From contig NZ_JAFBGA010000011.1 of NCBI RefSeq assembly GCF_016909575.1, positions 62,001 to 126,000 of the forward strand: DNA of 64,000 nt, in the 5' to 3' direction. The notes beneath the pieces were generated by a model. That model did not search any database, was not told the origin of the DNA, and saw nothing but the letters and a program-made list of their open reading frames with translations. Below, piece by piece: positions 8,763-17,662 of this stretch. Within the stretch, counting starts at the first letter, position 1. Every line of letters begins with the position of its first letter. The position numbers and the translations under genes were made by a program. Origin of the DNA: Streptomyces sp. HB132. GTDB lineage: Bacteria > Actinomycetota > Actinomycetes > Streptomycetales > Streptomycetaceae.

Positions 8763-9496
8763 GGCGCGGGGGTCTCCAGGGCGTAGCCGACGCCGTGCAC
8801 GGTGCGGATCCGCTCGGCGCCGATCTTCCGGCGCAGGGCCTTGATGTGGCTGTCGACCGTGCGGGTCCCGGAGGCGTCCGCCCAGTCCCACACCTCGGCC
8901 AGCAGCTGCTCACGCGAGAGCACCGCACGGGGTGTGTTGGCCAGGCAGACCAACAGGTCGAACTCGGTCGGGGTGAGGTGGACGTCGTCGGCGCGCACCC
9001 GGACCCGGCGCTGCGCGTGGTCGATCTCCAGCTCGCCGAGGCGCAGGATGCCGCTGCGCGGCGTCACCGCGGCCAGGGCCGCCCGCTCGACCCGGCGCAG
9101 CAGGACGTGCACCCGCGCCGCCAGCTCACGCATGGAGAACGGCTTGGTCATGTAGTCGTCGGCGCCGACCCCGAGCCCGACCAGCATGTCGGTCTCGTCG
9201 TCGCGTGCGGTGAGCATCAGCACCGGCACGGGGCGCTGGGCCTGCACACGGCGGCAGACCTCGAGCCCGTCGAAGCCGGGAAGCATGATGTCGAGCACCA
9301 TCAGGTCGGGCTGCCAGGCCTCGGCCGCGTCAACGGCCGCCGGCCCGTCCAGTGCCGTCTGCACCAGGAAGCCCTCGGCCCGCAGCCGGGCGGAAATGGC
9401 GTCGACGATCGTCGCGTCGTCCTCGACCACCAGCACCCGGCGCTGAGCCCCGGGGGTGGCCGCGACGCCGTTGTGGGTGGTGTGTGTCTGTTCCAT
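8759..9496 (-). CDS. OmpR/PhoB-family response regulator
   Basis: 245 residues. The receiver domain has the acidic pair VVEDD, the phosphorylation site DLMVLDIMLPG and the conserved Lys in MTKPF. A winged-helix DNA-binding domain follows (LTPTEFDLLVCLANTPRAV to the RTVDSHIKALRRKIG recognition region). The start MEQTHTTHN is preceded by GGGGCGGGG. First gene of the two-component operon with the overlapping kinase. Gene order next to kgd and lon matches the conserved Streptomyces arrangement. Target genes unknown. Confidence 0.96.
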   Translation of the reverse strand: MEQTHTTHNGVAATPGAQRRVLVVEDDATIVDAISARLRAEGFLVQTALDGPAAVDAAEAWQPDLMVLDIMLPGFDGLEVCRRVQAQRPVPVLMLTARDDETDMLVGLGVGADDYMTKPFSMRELAARVHVLLRRVERAALAAVTPRSGILRLGELEIDHAQRRVRVRADDVHLTPTEFDLLVCLANTPRAVLSREQLLAEVWDWADASGTRTVDSHIKALRRKIGAERIRTVHGVGYALETPAP

Positions 9497-9729
9497 CGCC
9501 CCGCCCCTGCCCGTTCTCGCGGAGGCCATTCCCCCGGAGGCACGGTTATCGCTTGTGGATTTTCGTCGGTGATCCCTTGTGCCGGTCAGCAGCGTAAAGG
9601 CAGAGGACGCCTCTCGGCTACGCAGGGTGTTGACCGTCGTGAAGGTGTTACCCCCGGGAAGGGGACGGACGGACGGACTTGTGCCGCCTCATCCATGATG
9701 GGGCAGGGATGTGGGTGCACCGTGGGGGT

Positions 9730-10413
9730 TCAGTGGTTCCGAAGTGCGAGATGGACCACGTCCGGCACACCTCGGGCAACGGCTACTTCTTCGGTCCTTA
9801 CTGCGTGGAATCCGGCATTCCGCATAGCGCTCCCGAAGGCCGCGGACGGCTGCGCGGACCAGACGGCGAGGACTCCGCCGGGCGTCAGACGCGCGCGGCA
9901 GGCCGCGAGACCCGAGGGTGAATAGAGGCTTTCGTTGCCCTGCGTGACGGTCCAGTCGGGGCCGTTGTCGATGTCCAGGCACAGTGCGTCGTAACGCTCC
10001 GTGGTCGTGCTGAGGTGGGCTACGAGGTCGGTGCGGAGGATCTCCGTCCGCGGATCGGCGAGCGCCGCGGCGGAGATCCGGCCGAGCGGTCCGGTGAGGT
10101 GCCAGTCCACGACGGCCTGCTCCCGCTCGACGACCGCGATCCGGCCCCAGCGTGGTTCGGTGGCCGCGCGCACCAGCGAGAAGCCGACGCCGAGTCCTCC
10201 GATCAGCACCGACGGGGCCGGCCGCGCGGCGGGCAGGGCGGCGAGCGCGGCGTCGACCAGCAGGCGCTCGGAACGCCCGTCGGAGGTGTCCATCAGGAAG
10301 CATCCGTTGGCGATGATCTCGAAGACGTCGCCGCGCTCGCGCAGGACGACTTCGCCGAACGGCCCCTCGCGCCGGTCGAGGACGACGGGGCGGCGGGCAT
10401 CTGTGGCGGGCAT
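9730..10413 (-). CDS. Spermidine-synthase-like methyltransferase-fold protein
   Basis: 227 residues. The fold is that of polyamine aminopropyltransferases: VLIGGLGVGFSLVRA is the glycine-rich nucleotide-binding loop, followed by IAVVEREQAVVDW (acidic end of strand 2) and YDALCLDIDNGPDW. The usual catalytic GGGDG of true spermidine synthases is changed to GGLGVG, so polyamine synthesis is doubtful; homologues are annotated loosely as spermidine synthase. No signal or membrane segment is seen. Start MPATDARRPVV. It stands alone, with no clear operon partner. Confidence 0.85.
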   Translation of the reverse strand: MPATDARRPVVLDRREGPFGEVVLRERGDVFEIIANGCFLMDTSDGRSERLLVDAALAALPAARPAPSVLIGGLGVGFSLVRAATEPRWGRIAVVEREQAVVDWHLTGPLGRISAAALADPRTEILRTDLVAHLSTTTERYDALCLDIDNGPDWTVTQGNESLYSPSGLAACRARLTPGGVLAVWSAQPSAAFGSAMRNAGFHAVRTEEVAVARGVPDVVHLALRNH

Positions 10414-10505
10414 GGGCGAGGTCTCCGGTCTCCGGCACGCGGTTCTGTCTCCGGTCGCCCATCCTTCCGCGCGGACGAGGCCCGGACCAGCGGATTACCG
10501 TGGTC

Positions 10506-11345
10506 TCACTCTTCGGGGCGGGGTGCCTTCGTGCCATGGACCGCCGTGTACTCGACGGCCAGCCAGGGAGTCAGGTCCTCGACGAGCATCGCCAGTACGG
10601 CCGGGTCGGCCGAAGGAGTCCGTGCCGTGGTCGCGGCCGCGCGGACCTGAGCGGCGCGTTCCGGGTGGTCCGGGTAGTAGCGCGCGAACAGTTCGGCGGA
10701 CCGGTGCAGGTCGCTCGTCCAGCCGCCCCAGCGCGGCATCACCAGGGTGAACGCCGACCGGACGAGGCGGCGGGAGACGCCCCGGCTCAGCCTCAGGCGG
10801 GCCTCGTCGGTCGTGGCATCGGCCGTACGGGCGCGCCAGCGGGGGAGCGCGAGCTCCAGATCGCCGTTGGTCTCACGGGCGAGCAGCGAGGTGGGGCGGT
10901 AGTGCGGGAGGCGTGCGGCCAGGTCCTCGCCGAGCAGCGGTGTGCAGAGGCAGGCGATGAAGAAACCCGCGTCGTCGCGTTCCAGTTCGCTCAGCAGGGT
11001 CGGGACGGGATGCAGCAGCAGGCCGACGCCGTCGATCACGGGGAAGGCGGCATCCAGGGCGGCGGAGATCTCCTCGGCCGCCGCCCGGTCCGAGTCGGTG
11101 GGCCCGTCGTGCACGGCGACCAGCAGATCCAGGTCGGACACGCCGGGAATGGCCGTGCCCCTGGGAATGCTGCCGTAGAGGTAGGCACTGTGCAGCCGGT
11201 CCGGGCCGAACGCGCCGGCGATGGCGGCGCGGGCCGCCTCGACCACCGGGGCGAACTCCGCGGGTACGCGTTCCACCGCGCCCTCGCGGCGGATCGTCCC
11301 GTCCGCCGCGACCCCTCTGTCCTCGGTGCTGGTCACTTCGTTCAT
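10506..11345 (-). CDS. Nucleotidyltransferase-domain protein resembling aminoglycoside adenylyltransferases
   Basis: 279 residues. The N-terminal domain contains the polymerase-beta nucleotidyltransferase signature YLYGSIPRGTAIPGVSDLDL (GS...DLD) around residues 55-75. The C-terminal ~150 residues are helical, as in AadA-like and related enzymes. The start MNEVTS lies about 130 bp from the divergent lon start, so regulatory sequence between them may be shared. Substrate is unknown; resistance function should not be assumed because many chromosomal members have other or no known substrates. Confidence 0.85.
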   Translation of the reverse strand: MNEVTSTEDRGVAADGTIRREGAVERVPAEFAPVVEAARAAIAGAFGPDRLHSAYLYGSIPRGTAIPGVSDLDLLVAVHDGPTDSDRAAAEEISAALDAAFPVIDGVGLLLHPVPTLLSELERDDAGFFIACLCTPLLGEDLAARLPHYRPTSLLARETNGDLELALPRWRARTADATTDEARLRLSRGVSRRLVRSAFTLVMPRWGGWTSDLHRSAELFARYYPDHPERAAQVRAAATTARTPSADPAVLAMLVEDLTPWLAVEYTAVHGTKAPRPEE

Positions 11346-11433
11346 ACGCGGAGCTTCGCAGGTGGCGGCAGGGACGGGCGAGTGATCGCTGAGAGCGAAC
11401 ACGCCGCGGGGAACATTCCCCGGCTCATAAGCA

Positions 11434-11452
11434 TTGAGTCGGCATAGCTCAA
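11434..11452 (+). promoter_or_regulatory. HAIR-like operator (HspR binding site) upstream of lon
   Basis: TTGAGT-N7-GCTCAA, at 11434-11439 and 11447-11452, matches the HAIR consensus CTTGAGT-N7-ACTCAAG at most positions with the correct 7-base spacer. It ends 22 bp before the lon ATG. In Streptomyces lon is a known member of the HspR heat-shock regulon, which supports this call. The site is close enough to the start to overlap the promoter or transcription start. Confidence 0.85.
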
Positions 11453-11474
11453 CTTGCCTGCCTAAGGGGAGATC

Positions 11475-13913
11475 ATGACTGCAGGATCCAACGCGTCCAC
11501 GTCGTCCACGCCGATCGACCTGCCCGTGCTGCCGCTCGACGACGAGGTCGTACTGCCCGGAATGGTGGTGCCGCTCGACCTGTCGGAGGCGGAGGTGCGC
11601 GCCGCCGTTGAGGCCGCCCAGGCCGTCGCGCGGCCCGGGGGCGGCAAGCCCGAGGTGCTGCTCGTGCCGCGTATCGACGGGAACTACACCGGGACCGGCG
11701 TCCTGGGCACCGTCGAGCAGGTCGGACGGCTGTCCGACGGTGATCCGGGCGCCCTCATCCGGGCCCGTGACCGGGTGCGGATCGGAGCCGGGACCAGCGG
11801 GCCCGGAAACGCGCTGTGGGTGGAGGGCACCCGGATCGACGTGTCGCTGCCCGACCCCCTGCCGGGCTCGGTGGCCGAGCTCGCCAAGGAGTACAAGGCA
11901 CTCGCCACCAGCTGGCTGAAGAAGCGCGGCGCCTGGCAGGTCGTGGACCGGGTCCAGCAGATCGATGACGTCTCCGCCCTCGCCGACAACTCCGGCTACT
12001 CGCCCTTCCTCACCATCGCCCAGAAGGTCCAGCTGCTGGAGACCGTCGACGCGGTCGCCCGCCTGAAGCTGGCCATCCAGTGGCTCGGCGAGCACCTGGC
12101 CGAACAGGACGTCGCCGAGTCCATCGCCAAGGACGTCCAGGAGGGCGTCGACAAGCAGCAGCGCGAATTCCTGCTGAGGCGCCAGCTCGACGCGGTGCGC
12201 AAGGAGCTCTCCGAGCTCAACGGCGGACCCGGTTCCGGCGCGGACGAGTCCGACGACTACCGGGCCCGTGTCGAAGCCGCCGATCTCCCGGAGAACGTGC
12301 GGGAGGCGGCCCTCAAGGAGGTCGAGAAGCTGGAGCGCTCCTCCGACCAGAGCCCCGAGGGCTCCTGGATCCGCACCTGGCTGGACACGGTCCTGGAACT
12401 GCCCTGGACCGAGCGGACCGAGGACGCCTACGACATCAAGGGCGCCCAGGAGATCCTCGACGCCGAACACGCGGGTCTGCAGGACGTGAAGGAGCGCATC
12501 ACCGAGTACCTCGCCGTGCGCAAGCGCCGTGCCGGCCGAGGGCTGGGTGTCGTCGGCGGCAGGCGCGGCGGCGCCGTGCTGGCACTGGTGGGCCCTCCCG
12601 GTGTGGGAAAGACCTCGCTAGGTGAGTCCGTGGCACACGCCATGGGGCGCAAGTTCGTCCGGGTCGCGCTCGGCGGTGTCCGGGACGAGGCGGAGATCCG
12701 CGGCCACCGGCGTACGTACGTCGGCGCGCTTCCGGGGCGCATCGTCCGCGCGATCAAGGAGGCAGGTTCGATGAATCCGGTCGTCCTGCTCGACGAGATC
12801 GACAAGGTCGGGTCCGACTACCGGGGGGATCCGGCGGCGGCGCTGCTCGAAGTGCTCGACCCGGCGCAGAACCACACCTTCCGCGACCATTACCTGGAGG
12901 TCGAACTCGACCTCAGCGACGTCGTGTTCCTCGCCACGGCCAATGTCCTCGACTCGATTCCGGAGGCCCTGCTCGACCGGATGGAACTGGTCACGCTGGA
13001 CGGCTACACCGAGGACGAGAAGGTCGTCATCGCTCGTGACCACCTGCTCCCGCGCCAGCTGGAGCGGGCCGGTCTGCAGCAGGACGAGGTCGGTCTCGAC
13101 GAGTCCGCGCTGCGCAGGCTGGCGGGTGAGTACACCAGGGAGGCCGGGGTGAGGAACCTGGAGCGGGCCGTCGCGCGGCTGCTCCGCAAGGTCGCGGCCC
13201 AGCACGAACTGGGTGAGCGGGAACTCCCGTTCACGGTGTCCGAGCAGGACCTGCGAGGTCTGATCGGCCGGCCGCACCACGTACCGGAGTCGGCCCAGGA
13301 CCCGGCCGAGCGCCGCACCGCGGTGCCGGGTGTGGCCACCGGACTCGCGGTGACCGGAGCGGGCGGCGACGTGCTGTACGTCGAGGCGTCGCTGGCCGAC
13401 CCGGAGACCGGGGCGTCCGGACTCACGCTGACCGGTCAGCTCGGCGACGTCATGAAGGAGTCCGCGCAGATCGCCCTGAGCTTCCTGCGCTCGCACGGGG
13501 CGGAGCTGGAGCTTCCGGTCGCCGACCTCAAGGACCGGGGTGTGCACATCCACTTCCCGGCGGGTGCGGTCCCCAAGGACGGCCCGAGCGCCGGCATCAC
13601 CCTGACGACCGCGCTGGCCTCGCTGCTCTCCGGACGGCTGGTCCGTACGGATGTGGCGATGACCGGCGAGGTGTCACTGACCGGACGGGTGCTGCCGATC
13701 GGCGGTCTGAAGCAGAAGCTGCTGGCCGCCCACCGCGCGGGCATCACCACCGTGGTGATCCCCCAGCGCAACGAGGCCGACCTGGACGACGTCCCGGCCG
13801 AGGTCCTCGAAACCCTGGAGGTCCACCCGGTGACCGACGTCCGCCAGGTGCTGGAGATCGCGCTCGCCCCGGCCTCGGCCGGGGTGCGGGACAGGATCCC
13901 GGCCGCCGCGTAG
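11475..13913 (+). CDS. lon: ATP-dependent Lon protease
   Basis: 812 residues with all Lon domains: the N-terminal substrate-binding LON domain (LPVLPLDDEVVLPGM), the AAA+ module with Walker A GPPGVGKTSLGES (~372-384) and Walker B VVLLDEIDKVG (~435), and the C-terminal serine protease domain with PKDGPSAGI (catalytic Ser ~703) and GGLKQKLLAAHR (catalytic Lys ~745). It degrades damaged and regulatory proteins in the cytoplasm. The start has AAGGGGAG at optimal distance. A HAIR-like HspR site just upstream implies heat-shock control. A strong hairpin follows at 13960. Confidence 0.99.
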   Translation: MTAGSNASTSSTPIDLPVLPLDDEVVLPGMVVPLDLSEAEVRAAVEAAQAVARPGGGKPEVLLVPRIDGNYTGTGVLGTVEQVGRLSDGDPGALIRARDRVRIGAGTSGPGNALWVEGTRIDVSLPDPLPGSVAELAKEYKALATSWLKKRGAWQVVDRVQQIDDVSALADNSGYSPFLTIAQKVQLLETVDAVARLKLAIQWLGEHLAEQDVAESIAKDVQEGVDKQQREFLLRRQLDAVRKELSELNGGPGSGADESDDYRARVEAADLPENVREAALKEVEKLERSSDQSPEGSWIRTWLDTVLELPWTERTEDAYDIKGAQEILDAEHAGLQDVKERITEYLAVRKRRAGRGLGVVGGRRGGAVLALVGPPGVGKTSLGESVAHAMGRKFVRVALGGVRDEAEIRGHRRTYVGALPGRIVRAIKEAGSMNPVVLLDEIDKVGSDYRGDPAAALLEVLDPAQNHTFRDHYLEVELDLSDVVFLATANVLDSIPEALLDRMELVTLDGYTEDEKVVIARDHLLPRQLERAGLQQDEVGLDESALRRLAGEYTREAGVRNLERAVARLLRKVAAQHELGERELPFTVSEQDLRGLIGRPHHVPESAQDPAERRTAVPGVATGLAVTGAGGDVLYVEASLADPETGASGLTLTGQLGDVMKESAQIALSFLRSHGAELELPVADLKDRGVHIHFPAGAVPKDGPSAGITLTTALASLLSGRLVRTDVAMTGEVSLTGRVLPIGGLKQKLLAAHRAGITTVVIPQRNEADLDDVPAEVLETLEVHPVTDVRQVLEIALAPASAGVRDRIPAAA

Positions 13914-13959
13914 GCGCCACGTCGTGACGGGCGCGGCATCACGCCGACGGCCGGTACGG

Positions 13960-13991
13960 ACGGGCCGTCCTCCTTCCGGAGGGCGGCCCGT
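13960..13991. terminator. 14-bp hairpin between the convergent lon and deacetylase genes
   Basis: Arms at 13960-13973 and 13978-13991 pair over 14 positions with one G-U wobble and a TTCC loop. It sits in the 95-bp gap between two convergent genes and probably terminates both. Confidence 0.85.
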
Positions 13992-14008
13992 TCCGCGCGC
14001 GGGGCGGG

Positions 14009-14782
14009 TCAGGGGCGGTAGACCGTGCCGGGTACGGGCTCCGCCGGGGCCATCAGCTGAGGGACGGTCACGAAGGTGTAGCCGCGCTCCTTCAGCGTGT
14101 CGATGATGCCCGGGACCGCGGGGACCGTCCCCTTGTAGATGTCGTGCAGCAGGATGACTCCGTCCTTGCCGGCCTGGTCGAGTATCCGCTTCCTGATCAG
14201 TGCGGAGTCGTTCGTGGAGTAGTCCTTGGCGGTCGCGCTCCACAGGACCTGTGAGAGCCCGAGCTCCTCACAGACGCCGGAGACGGTGTCGTCGGTGCGG
14301 CCCTGCGGGGGGCGCATCAACCGGGGCCTCTTCCCGGTGATCTCCTCGATCGCGAGCTGGGTCCGCTCCAGCTCCGCCCGTATCTCCGCGGGCTTTTTCT
14401 CCGTCAGGATCTGGTGGGACCAGGTGTGATTGGCGACCTCGTGTCCCTCGGCCGCGATGCGCCGCACGGTTTCCGGGTGCTTCAGGACATGGTTCTCGCC
14501 CAGCAGGAAGAACGTGGCAGGCACCTTCTTCTCCTTGAGCACGTCCAGGAGGCGCGGGGTGTCCTTCGCCGGCCCCGCGTCGAAAGTCAGCGCGATGCAC
14601 TTGGCCTTGCGGCAGTCCACCTGACCGAACGCCCCCTTGGCATCGGCGGCGGCCCCGGCGCGGGCGGATCCGGGTGCGGTCGTCTCCATCGCGCATCCGC
14701 CGAGCGTCAGAGTGAGCACCGTCACCAGCGCGGCGGTCAACCCCGAACCGAACGACGTCGTCTTTCCGGGCACAACAGACAC
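14009..14782 (-). CDS. Polysaccharide deacetylase (NodB/CE4) lipoprotein
   Basis: 257 residues. The N-terminus has a hydrophobic segment ending in lipobox LGGCAM, so it is probably a membrane-anchored lipoprotein. The NodB domain starts near residue 60: motif 1 LTFDAGP, motif 2 NHTWSH (metal-binding histidines), motif 3 RPPQGR, and a late motif VILLHDIY. In motif 1 the second Asp of the classic TFDDG is Ala, a variant seen in some secreted members, so metal coordination may differ. It probably removes acetyl groups from peptidoglycan or another N-acetylated polymer. GTG start with GGGGAAG upstream. Confidence 0.93.
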   Translation of the reverse strand: MSVVPGKTTSFGSGLTAALVTVLTLTLGGCAMETTAPGSARAGAAADAKGAFGQVDCRKAKCIALTFDAGPAKDTPRLLDVLKEKKVPATFFLLGENHVLKHPETVRRIAAEGHEVANHTWSHQILTEKKPAEIRAELERTQLAIEEITGKRPRLMRPPQGRTDDTVSGVCEELGLSQVLWSATAKDYSTNDSALIRKRILDQAGKDGVILLHDIYKGTVPAVPGIIDTLKERGYTFVTVPQLMAPAEPVPGTVYRP

Positions 14783-14886
14783 AGCGCGTCACTTCCCCAT
14801 GGCTCGGCCACACACCGGCGGTGCGGCACAGCGCGACTATACACAGCATGTATACGCTGCATGTATAGAGGGGTTCGGGGCGACGT

Positions 14887-14923
14887 CGGGCCCCGGTGAC
14901 CTGGAGCTGGTCACCGGGGCCCG
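14887..14923 (-). terminator. Perfect 15-bp hairpin downstream of the GH25 gene
   Basis: Arms 14887-14901 and 14909-14923 are perfectly complementary with a 7-base loop. It lies 21 bp past the stop of the muramidase gene on the minus strand. Confidence 0.88.
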
Positions 14924-14943
14924 GGTTCCGCGTCGTGCGGGGC

Positions 14944-15786
14944 TCAGCCGTTCGCGAGTGCCACCACGCGGTCGAGGGCGCCGTTGAAGTGGTTGTGGTC
15001 GCCGACCGTCGGACCCGACGACGTGTACTGCCACATCGTGTAGTAGCTCCAGCCGGCCGGGAGTTCGCCGACCGTGGTGTTGTATCGGGCCACCCAGAGC
15101 GGGTTGGTGGCGCCGAAGCCGGCGTTGTTGCCCGTGCAGTCCTTCCACCAGCTGGTCGCGGTGTAGATCACCGGGTCACGTCCGGTGCGCGCCTTGTAGG
15201 TGTTCACGAAGTCCCGGATCCAGGCGACCATGCCGGCCTGGGTCTTGCCGTAGCACTGCGCACCGTACGGATTCCACTCGATGTCCAGCACGCCGGGCAG
15301 CGTCCTGCCGTCCCTGGACCACCCGCCGCCGTTGTCCACGAAGTAGTTCGCCTGGGCCGCGCCGCTGGTCGTGTCCGGGGTGGCGAAGTGGTAAGTGCCC
15401 CTGATCATCCCGACGTTGTACGAGCCGTTGTACTGCTGCGTGAAGTACGTGTTCTTGTAGTACGTCCCCTCGGTGGCCTTGACGTAGGCCCACTTCACGC
15501 CGCTGTTCCACAGGGTCGACCAGGCGACGTTGCCCTGGTGGCCACTGACGTCCACGCCTTCGGTCTGGACGGCGTTCGTGCCGGTCGAGGAGCCTCCTGC
15601 CTGGCCGTCGTGGGCGATGACGCCCTGGCCCATCCTCGCCGTGCCCCGCTCGGGGGCGGCGGCCGTGTCGGCGGCGGAGGCCGCGCCGGGCAGGGTGAGC
15701 AGGAGGGTGAGTGCGGAGAGGAATGTTCCCGCCGCGAGGAGGTGGCGCCGGCGGGGTGCCGTGGTCGCGGATCTGTGCACGGGCAT
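14944..15786 (-). CDS. Secreted GH25 lysozyme (N-acetylmuramidase)
   Basis: 280 residues. A signal peptide with a twin-arginine-like RRRHLLAAG region and hydrophobic core (~15-38) ends at GAASAAD. The GH25 domain follows: GVDVSGHQGNV with the first active-site Asp (~79), YVKATEGTYY, GTYHFATP, LDIEWNP with the catalytic Asp/Glu pair, and MWQYTSSG near the C-terminus. This fold (cellosyl type) cleaves the MurNAc-GlcNAc bond of peptidoglycan outside the cell. It ends immediately after the catalytic domain with no wall-binding repeats. Monocistronic, with a strong terminator downstream. Confidence 0.97.
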   Translation of the reverse strand: MPVHRSATTAPRRRHLLAAGTFLSALTLLLTLPGAASAADTAAAPERGTARMGQGVIAHDGQAGGSSTGTNAVQTEGVDVSGHQGNVAWSTLWNSGVKWAYVKATEGTYYKNTYFTQQYNGSYNVGMIRGTYHFATPDTTSGAAQANYFVDNGGGWSRDGRTLPGVLDIEWNPYGAQCYGKTQAGMVAWIRDFVNTYKARTGRDPVIYTATSWWKDCTGNNAGFGATNPLWVARYNTTVGELPAGWSYYTMWQYTSSGPTVGDHNHFNGALDRVVALANG

Positions 15787-15992
15787 TGGGTGCCTCCGAG
15801 GGCTCGGTGGGGGGAGCTCATGGCCCAGGAGTGGGTGCGGGACACTCCTGCGGTGCAGCGCCGTGGTGTGGGCATGCCAACCAGGGCGTTCATGAAGCTA
15901 CGCACGTAGACCCGTGCTCCGGAAGGGGGACCGGCGACTGCCGTAGGTCTACGCCTGCGAAATACTGGCCGAGCTGCGGTGATGGCCGGAGC

Positions 15993-16007
15993 TGAAAGAA
16001 AGTTTCA
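15993..16007. promoter_or_regulatory. Inverted repeat upstream of the MarR-family gene
   Basis: TGAAA-N5-TTTCA ends 15 bp before the MarR start. MarR proteins commonly bind short AT-rich palindromes over their own promoter, and this is the most AT-rich spot in the 236-bp gap (15787-16022). No other signal was recognised in that gap. Confidence 0.35.
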
Positions 16008-16022
16008 TCGGCGGGAAAGCGC

Positions 16023-16520
16023 ATGAGGGGTGCTGACGTGCACGGGAGCGGAAGCGATGGTGGGCCCGGCGCGATGGCCGGGAATGGTGTGGACCATGAG
16101 TTCCTCGCCCTGGAGAGGGAGTTGGCGGTCTTCCTGCGCCGGGCGCGGGCCAGTTCGGGAGAGATGTCGCGTGAGGTCCATCCGGACCTGGAGGCGGCTG
16201 CCTACGGGCTGCTCGTGCGGCTGGAGTCGGCGGGGCGGCAGCGTGCCACGGACCTCGCCGCCTACATCGGGGTGGGCAAGGCGACCATGAGCCGCCAACT
16301 GCGGGCTCTGGAGCGCCTCGGGCTGGTGGCCAGGGAGACCGACCCGGCGGACGGCCGCGCCTCGCTCGTCCACCTCACGGAGGAAGGGCTCGCGCGTTTC
16401 CGCAGCGTCCGCGACGCCCGCCGGGGACGCTATGCCCGCAAGCTCGCGGACTGGGACCGTGCCGAGGTCGCGGAACTGGCGAGGCTGCTGCACCACTTGA
16501 ACGAACGCGCCGAGGGCTGA
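16023..16520 (+). CDS. MarR-family transcriptional regulator
   Basis: 165 residues. A winged helix-turn-helix spans about 60-130: RATDLAAYIGVGKATMSRQLRALERLGLVARETDPADGRASLVHLT, where the wing DPADGR is characteristic of MarR. Flanking helices give the dimerisation interface. The start MRGADVHG has GGGAAAG close upstream; internal starts at 16056 or 16074 (MAGNGVDHEF) are possible because the first ~17 residues look unstructured. It converges with the phosphatase gene. Ligand and targets are unknown. Confidence 0.92.
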   Translation: MRGADVHGSGSDGGPGAMAGNGVDHEFLALERELAVFLRRARASSGEMSREVHPDLEAAAYGLLVRLESAGRQRATDLAAYIGVGKATMSRQLRALERLGLVARETDPADGRASLVHLTEEGLARFRSVRDARRGRYARKLADWDRAEVAELARLLHHLNERAEG

Positions 16521-16570
16521 GGCGCGCGGTCGGACGGTGCGGGCGCGACGGGCGGCCCCGCTGCGGGCCC

Positions 16571-17356
16571 CTACAGCTCCACGAGGACCGCTGTCGCGTC
16601 GTCGTGGGTCTTGCCGCGGCCCGGGCGGCCCCGGTCGGAATCGGCCCGCTCCAGATCCCTCACCCGGTCGATCAGCCCCTGCGGCCCCTCCTTCCGCAGA
16701 ACCTCCAAAGAGGCACTCCAGTCACCCTCCTGGAACTTCTCCGTCCAGCGACTCGCCCCGTCGGTCAGCGCCGCCAGTGCCCGGACCTCGGTCCGGGGGG
16801 TCTCGCCCGTCACCGCCCGTGACGACACCGAGGGGTCGGCGGCCGCGGTGAAGAAGCCGCCCTCCTTGTTCCTCGCGCGCGCGTCCGCGATCGCCTCCGA
16901 GGCCAGCGAGCCCGGTGGCAGCCGGTCGAGGCGGTCGTCGAGCAGCGGCCGGACCGTGCCGTCCGGCGCCTCGACGAGCAGGACCGAGTCGGAGAGCACG
17001 AGATGCTCGACCCGTTCGTCGTCCCAACGCGCCAGGACCACCGTCGCCTGAGGCGTGCGCACGTGAGAAAGGTCACACGTGGCGCGGTGGGCGTCGGCGG
17101 TGCGCCGGATGGACCGTGCGAGGACCTCGGCCAGCGTCAGATCCCTCCGCGAAGCGGACAGTTCGGCCAGGGCGCTCCCGATCCGCGCGGTGAACCACGG
17201 AACCGAATGCACACAGCCGTCGTCGCCCGGAGGTGGGGTCACGCCGTCGAGCAGCACGAGAACGCCACCCCGGCCCGACGCGGGGACGGCGGTCGATGCC
17301 CAGTCCTCGTTGGGGCGTTCGGGGCTGCCCGGCTCGGTGGCGAGTTCGATACGCAT
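16571..17356 (-). CDS. PP2C-like serine/threonine phosphatase domain protein
   Basis: 261 residues. Metal-binding motifs of PP2C are visible: PNEDW near residue 15, VLLDGVTPP (~35), AALTDGAS in the second half, and a C-terminal HDDATAVLVEL. There is no sensory or membrane segment. The protein is close to the size of a single phosphatase domain. Start MRIELATEPG; upstream in-frame sequence lacks conserved features. The substrate is unknown. It is divergent from the conservon across a 306-bp gap, so a signalling link is possible but unproven. Confidence 0.85.
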   Translation of the reverse strand: MRIELATEPGSPERPNEDWASTAVPASGRGGVLVLLDGVTPPPGDDGCVHSVPWFTARIGSALAELSASRRDLTLAEVLARSIRRTADAHRATCDLSHVRTPQATVVLARWDDERVEHLVLSDSVLLVEAPDGTVRPLLDDRLDRLPPGSLASEAIADARARNKEGGFFTAAADPSVSSRAVTGETPRTEVRALAALTDGASRWTEKFQEGDWSASLEVLRKEGPQGLIDRVRDLERADSDRGRPGRGKTHDDATAVLVEL

Positions 17357-17662
17357 CGGGTCAGTCTGCACGATGTCTTCACGGAGCCTGCACGGCCCCG
17401 TGGTCGGACCGTACCAGCAGGTCAGATGGGCCTGTGGGGTGTAATCCATGACTCCATGCATATGCGGGCGGGCATAATCCCAAAGCCCGGCCCGAAGTTC
17501 CACCCGGTGGCCCGTGCATGCCCAGCGGTGCCCGTGGGGAGACTTGTTCGCCAACTCCGGATTGTTGTTCACTCCTTTGAGTGGCGGAGCGGTTGATGCG
17601 CGGCCCCCTCTCAAAAGCGCTGGAATGGTCAGAAGCCGTACCAGGGCGGGGAGCCCATAGAC
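17357..17662. other. Divergent intergenic region, phosphatase/conservon
   Basis: 306 bp between the divergent phosphatase and conservon kinase genes. It has no convincing ORF. GGGGAG at about 17650 is the likely Shine-Dalgarno of the kinase. Promoters for both directions must lie here, but I could not pick clear -35/-10 elements or a palindrome. Confidence 0.5.

Noticed and set aside
10506..12470. Long minus-strand frame running through the lon start into the nucleotidyltransferase
   Set aside because: The part opposite lon has no homology; the true start of the nucleotidyltransferase is MNEVTS at 11345.
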